NCBI GenBank assembly: GCA_036169595.1
Contig: CM069765.1
Coordinates: forward strand, 4,231,001 to 4,295,000
DNA length: 64,000 nucleotides
Source of the DNA: Dictyostelium firmibasis
Lineage: Eukaryota > Evosea > Eumycetozoa > Dictyosteliales > Dictyosteliaceae
Reading direction: 5' to 3'
Under the pieces are notes generated by a model. It searched no databases, was not told where the DNA came from, and worked only from the letters and a program-made list of their open reading frames with translations. Positions 62,001 to 64,000 of the stretch are shown one piece after another (the first letter of the stretch is position 1; every line of letters starts with the position of its first letter). A program made the position numbers and the translations under genes.

Positions 62001-64000
62001 ATTTAATTCAAAGTAATGATGATTTAATATTTATAATCGTTTCAAATTCAATTAGTGGTGATATTTCAATATTTCAATATTCATTTGGTAGAGCTCCAAC
62101 AAATCTATCATTACCATTCATGCCAATTATTGGAGCAAAAGGTTCACTATCTGAAAGTTTTTTTGAATCATCATTTCAAAATATATTAAAATCTAATCAT
62201 TCTGCAATTGGTGGCGGTGGTAATAAAAATTATACCAATGAAATTTATCAAGCTATACCATGTTCAACACCTTTCACTCCAATAACTTCTTTTGGTGAAA
62301 GAACTATTGGTGATCGTGGTAATAATAGTGATAGTAGTAATAATAATGATAATAGTAATAATAATAATAATGAAAATTGTAGTAATAATAATAATAATAA
62401 TTATAACAACAGTATAAATGGTGGTACAGGTATTGGTGGTGAACAATCAGGTTGCTCCGATTCTAATTTCACATGTAATCCATATACTTGTTATCCATTG
62501 ATTGGAGTTTGTTTAATACCAACCATGGTTCATAATTTAGTTGGTATTACATTACTTCAATTGGGTTCTTTTGGTGATATAACTTCAACTGTTTATCTAT
62601 TACAGGATATTATTTCAACAGATGCTAAGCATGAACAACTATTAGATCAACAATATCGTTTAAAACAAACTAAAAAAGTTGAAACTCAAAAATTCCTTTA
62701 TTGTAAATCTATCATTTTTAAAAAGTTTAGAAATCATCCAAATTCTAGAGTAATGCTCGAAAAATTGGAATTAAATTTTAAAGAGATAATGAAAAAATTA
62801 GATGAAGAAGAAAAACAACTTTTACCATCATCTGGTTTACATACATTTAAAAAATTTACCAATAATAACAATGATAATATTAAAGAAAGATTAATGGACA
62901 ATACAAATGCAATTGAATCATTATTTGAAGAAGATGATAATAAAGAGATTGAAGAAATATTTTCAACTACATCAACATCTATTTCAGATACATCTACTAT
63001 TGTTTATAATCTTTTATCGATTGATCAATTAATATGTAAAGAAGAGATACTAAAAGAAGGAATAGAAGAAGAGGAATCTATAAAAAAGTTGGTTGATTAT
63101 TCATACTTTTCAAGATCATTAAATCAACATATCTCTATTGGTAGATTAAATGATCGAAGAAATAATGGTTATTATTTCGGCGGTAGATCTGCAAAGAATC
63201 AATGTTTTAAAAATGTTAAAACTAAACCAATACCAGAACAATTTAAAATCATTAATAAGCAAACAGGGGAACCTTGGAATCCAATAGATTTCGATAGTGA
63301 TAATTTAGGTCAAGCTATAGTTCAACTATTGGAATTCTATGGTCCACAAACTACAAGTGAATTAATGTTAAATTTAAATGGATTCTTTTTAAATTATGAA
63401 ATTTTAGAATATTTAAAAAACTATTCAATTGAAACAACAACTTCTGAAAATCAAAGTAATAATGATGTTATTAATGGTAGTGGTGGTAAAATCGATAGTA
63501 ATGATGGTCATAGTAAGAGTAGACCAATATTCAAATCAATTATTAAACCGAATAAAAGTCTATTGAATAGAGAGAAAGTCAATATGAACAATCAAGATGA
63601 AATTGAAAATGATTTTGAAGAGGAGGAAAGAAGAGATTACATTGATTTCAATTCAACAGTTTATCATTTAGATCCTTTCTTTTCAATTGAAACTTTAAAA
63701 TCTCAACCTTTATTCTTAAAAACTAGACATAGATTTTCAAATAAAGATTATAAAGGTAAAGATTCCGTCAAATCAAAATATGATAAACTTTATGATATTG
63801 TAAATGAACAAAAAGACAAGAAGAAAAAACAAAATAATAACGATAATAATAATAATGAAAATAAAGGGAAAGAAAATCAAGGTGATAATGAAAACAATGA
63901 TGATGATGATGACGATGATGATGTACCACAATCAATTGCTGATATTTTTAAACAAGAAGAATTAGAAAAAGAGAAACAACCACAAGAAACTGATAAAAAG
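59088..64000 (+). CDS. Large protein, possible TAF1C/Rrn6-like Pol I initiation factor subunit (5' part)
   Basis: Exon 1 is 59088-61056 and exon 2 starts at 61149 (intron GTAAAA to TATAG, phase 1) and remains open to the window edge, giving at least 1607 residues. The N-terminal third is low complexity (Asn, Lys, Gln, Thr, acidic). From about residue 590 it reads as a beta-propeller: MFGGSRLHYETFGNDKFIIL, then IYIRTRYSVYYFSLAYI, FSERVMDVCISKKIINQSY, LFDTRYIDNPLICWRIPKT and ISIFQYSFGRAPTNLSLP. The pattern FDxRY then PLxxW, followed by a blade with IFQY, recalls TAF1C/Rrn6, the propeller subunit of the SL1/core factor that recruits RNA polymerase I to rDNA. A later stretch (GQAIVQLLEFYGPQTTSELM) could be a winged helix. 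The assignment is tentative; it could be another propeller protein. Confidence 0.5.

Overview
The window looks like nuclear DNA of a social amoeba, almost certainly Dictyostelium discoideum. Spacers are nearly pure A+T with long A and T runs. Introns are short and AT-rich (GTAAGT/GTATGT to TAG). Codons are A/T-ending, and Asn, Gln and triplet (TTA/AAT) tracts occur in exons and introns. I saw no tRNA, rRNA, CRISPR array, retroelement or virus-like element. All identifications are from reading the sequence; no search was run.

Left part (1-22766). A Gln/Glu-rich ankyrin-type gene runs off the left edge. It is followed by a head-to-tail array of five near-identical genes for secreted/cell-surface proteins with IPT/TIG-type beta-sandwich repeats (the Tgr-like class that includes the allorecognition proteins TgrB1/TgrC1). 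Copies 1-4 are short (about 690 aa) and end in a bare hydrophobic tail that looks like a GPI-anchor signal. Copy 4 is cut by an in-frame stop. Copy 5 (967 aa) has extra TIG repeats, a transmembrane helix and a cytoplasmic tail of about 110 aa. Copies, introns and spacers show that a two-gene block of about 7.8 kb was duplicated. Each spacer also holds two diverged copies of one upstream module.

Middle (23-38 kb). A small two-exon gene of unknown function, a galactose-mutarotase-fold/DUF4380-like gene of bacterial type, mevalonate diphosphate decarboxylase (mvd), a CaCA-type cation exchanger with a triplet-repeat-filled intron, a large amoeba-type protein, and a TTI1-like HEAT protein (TTT complex).

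Right part (38-64 kb). A P-loop GTPase-like protein fused to a GATA-type zinc finger, Sec61 beta (a three-exon gene of 61 codons), ArpC1 (arcA), a single-pass membrane protein, a TBC1D23-like Golgi/endosome protein, a TMEM53/DUF829 protein, 3-hydroxyacyl-CoA dehydratase, PDCD5, a four-EF-hand calcium-binding protein, a decayed gene, mitochondrial enoyl reductase (MECR), an intron-containing HARBI1-like transposase-derived gene, and the first 4.9 kb of a gene that may encode the Pol I SL1/core-factor subunit TAF1C/Rrn6.

Most right-hand genes are ordinary single-copy housekeeping genes. The accessory biology lies in the Tgr-like array, which resembles a locus generating variable surface proteins with alternative membrane anchors.
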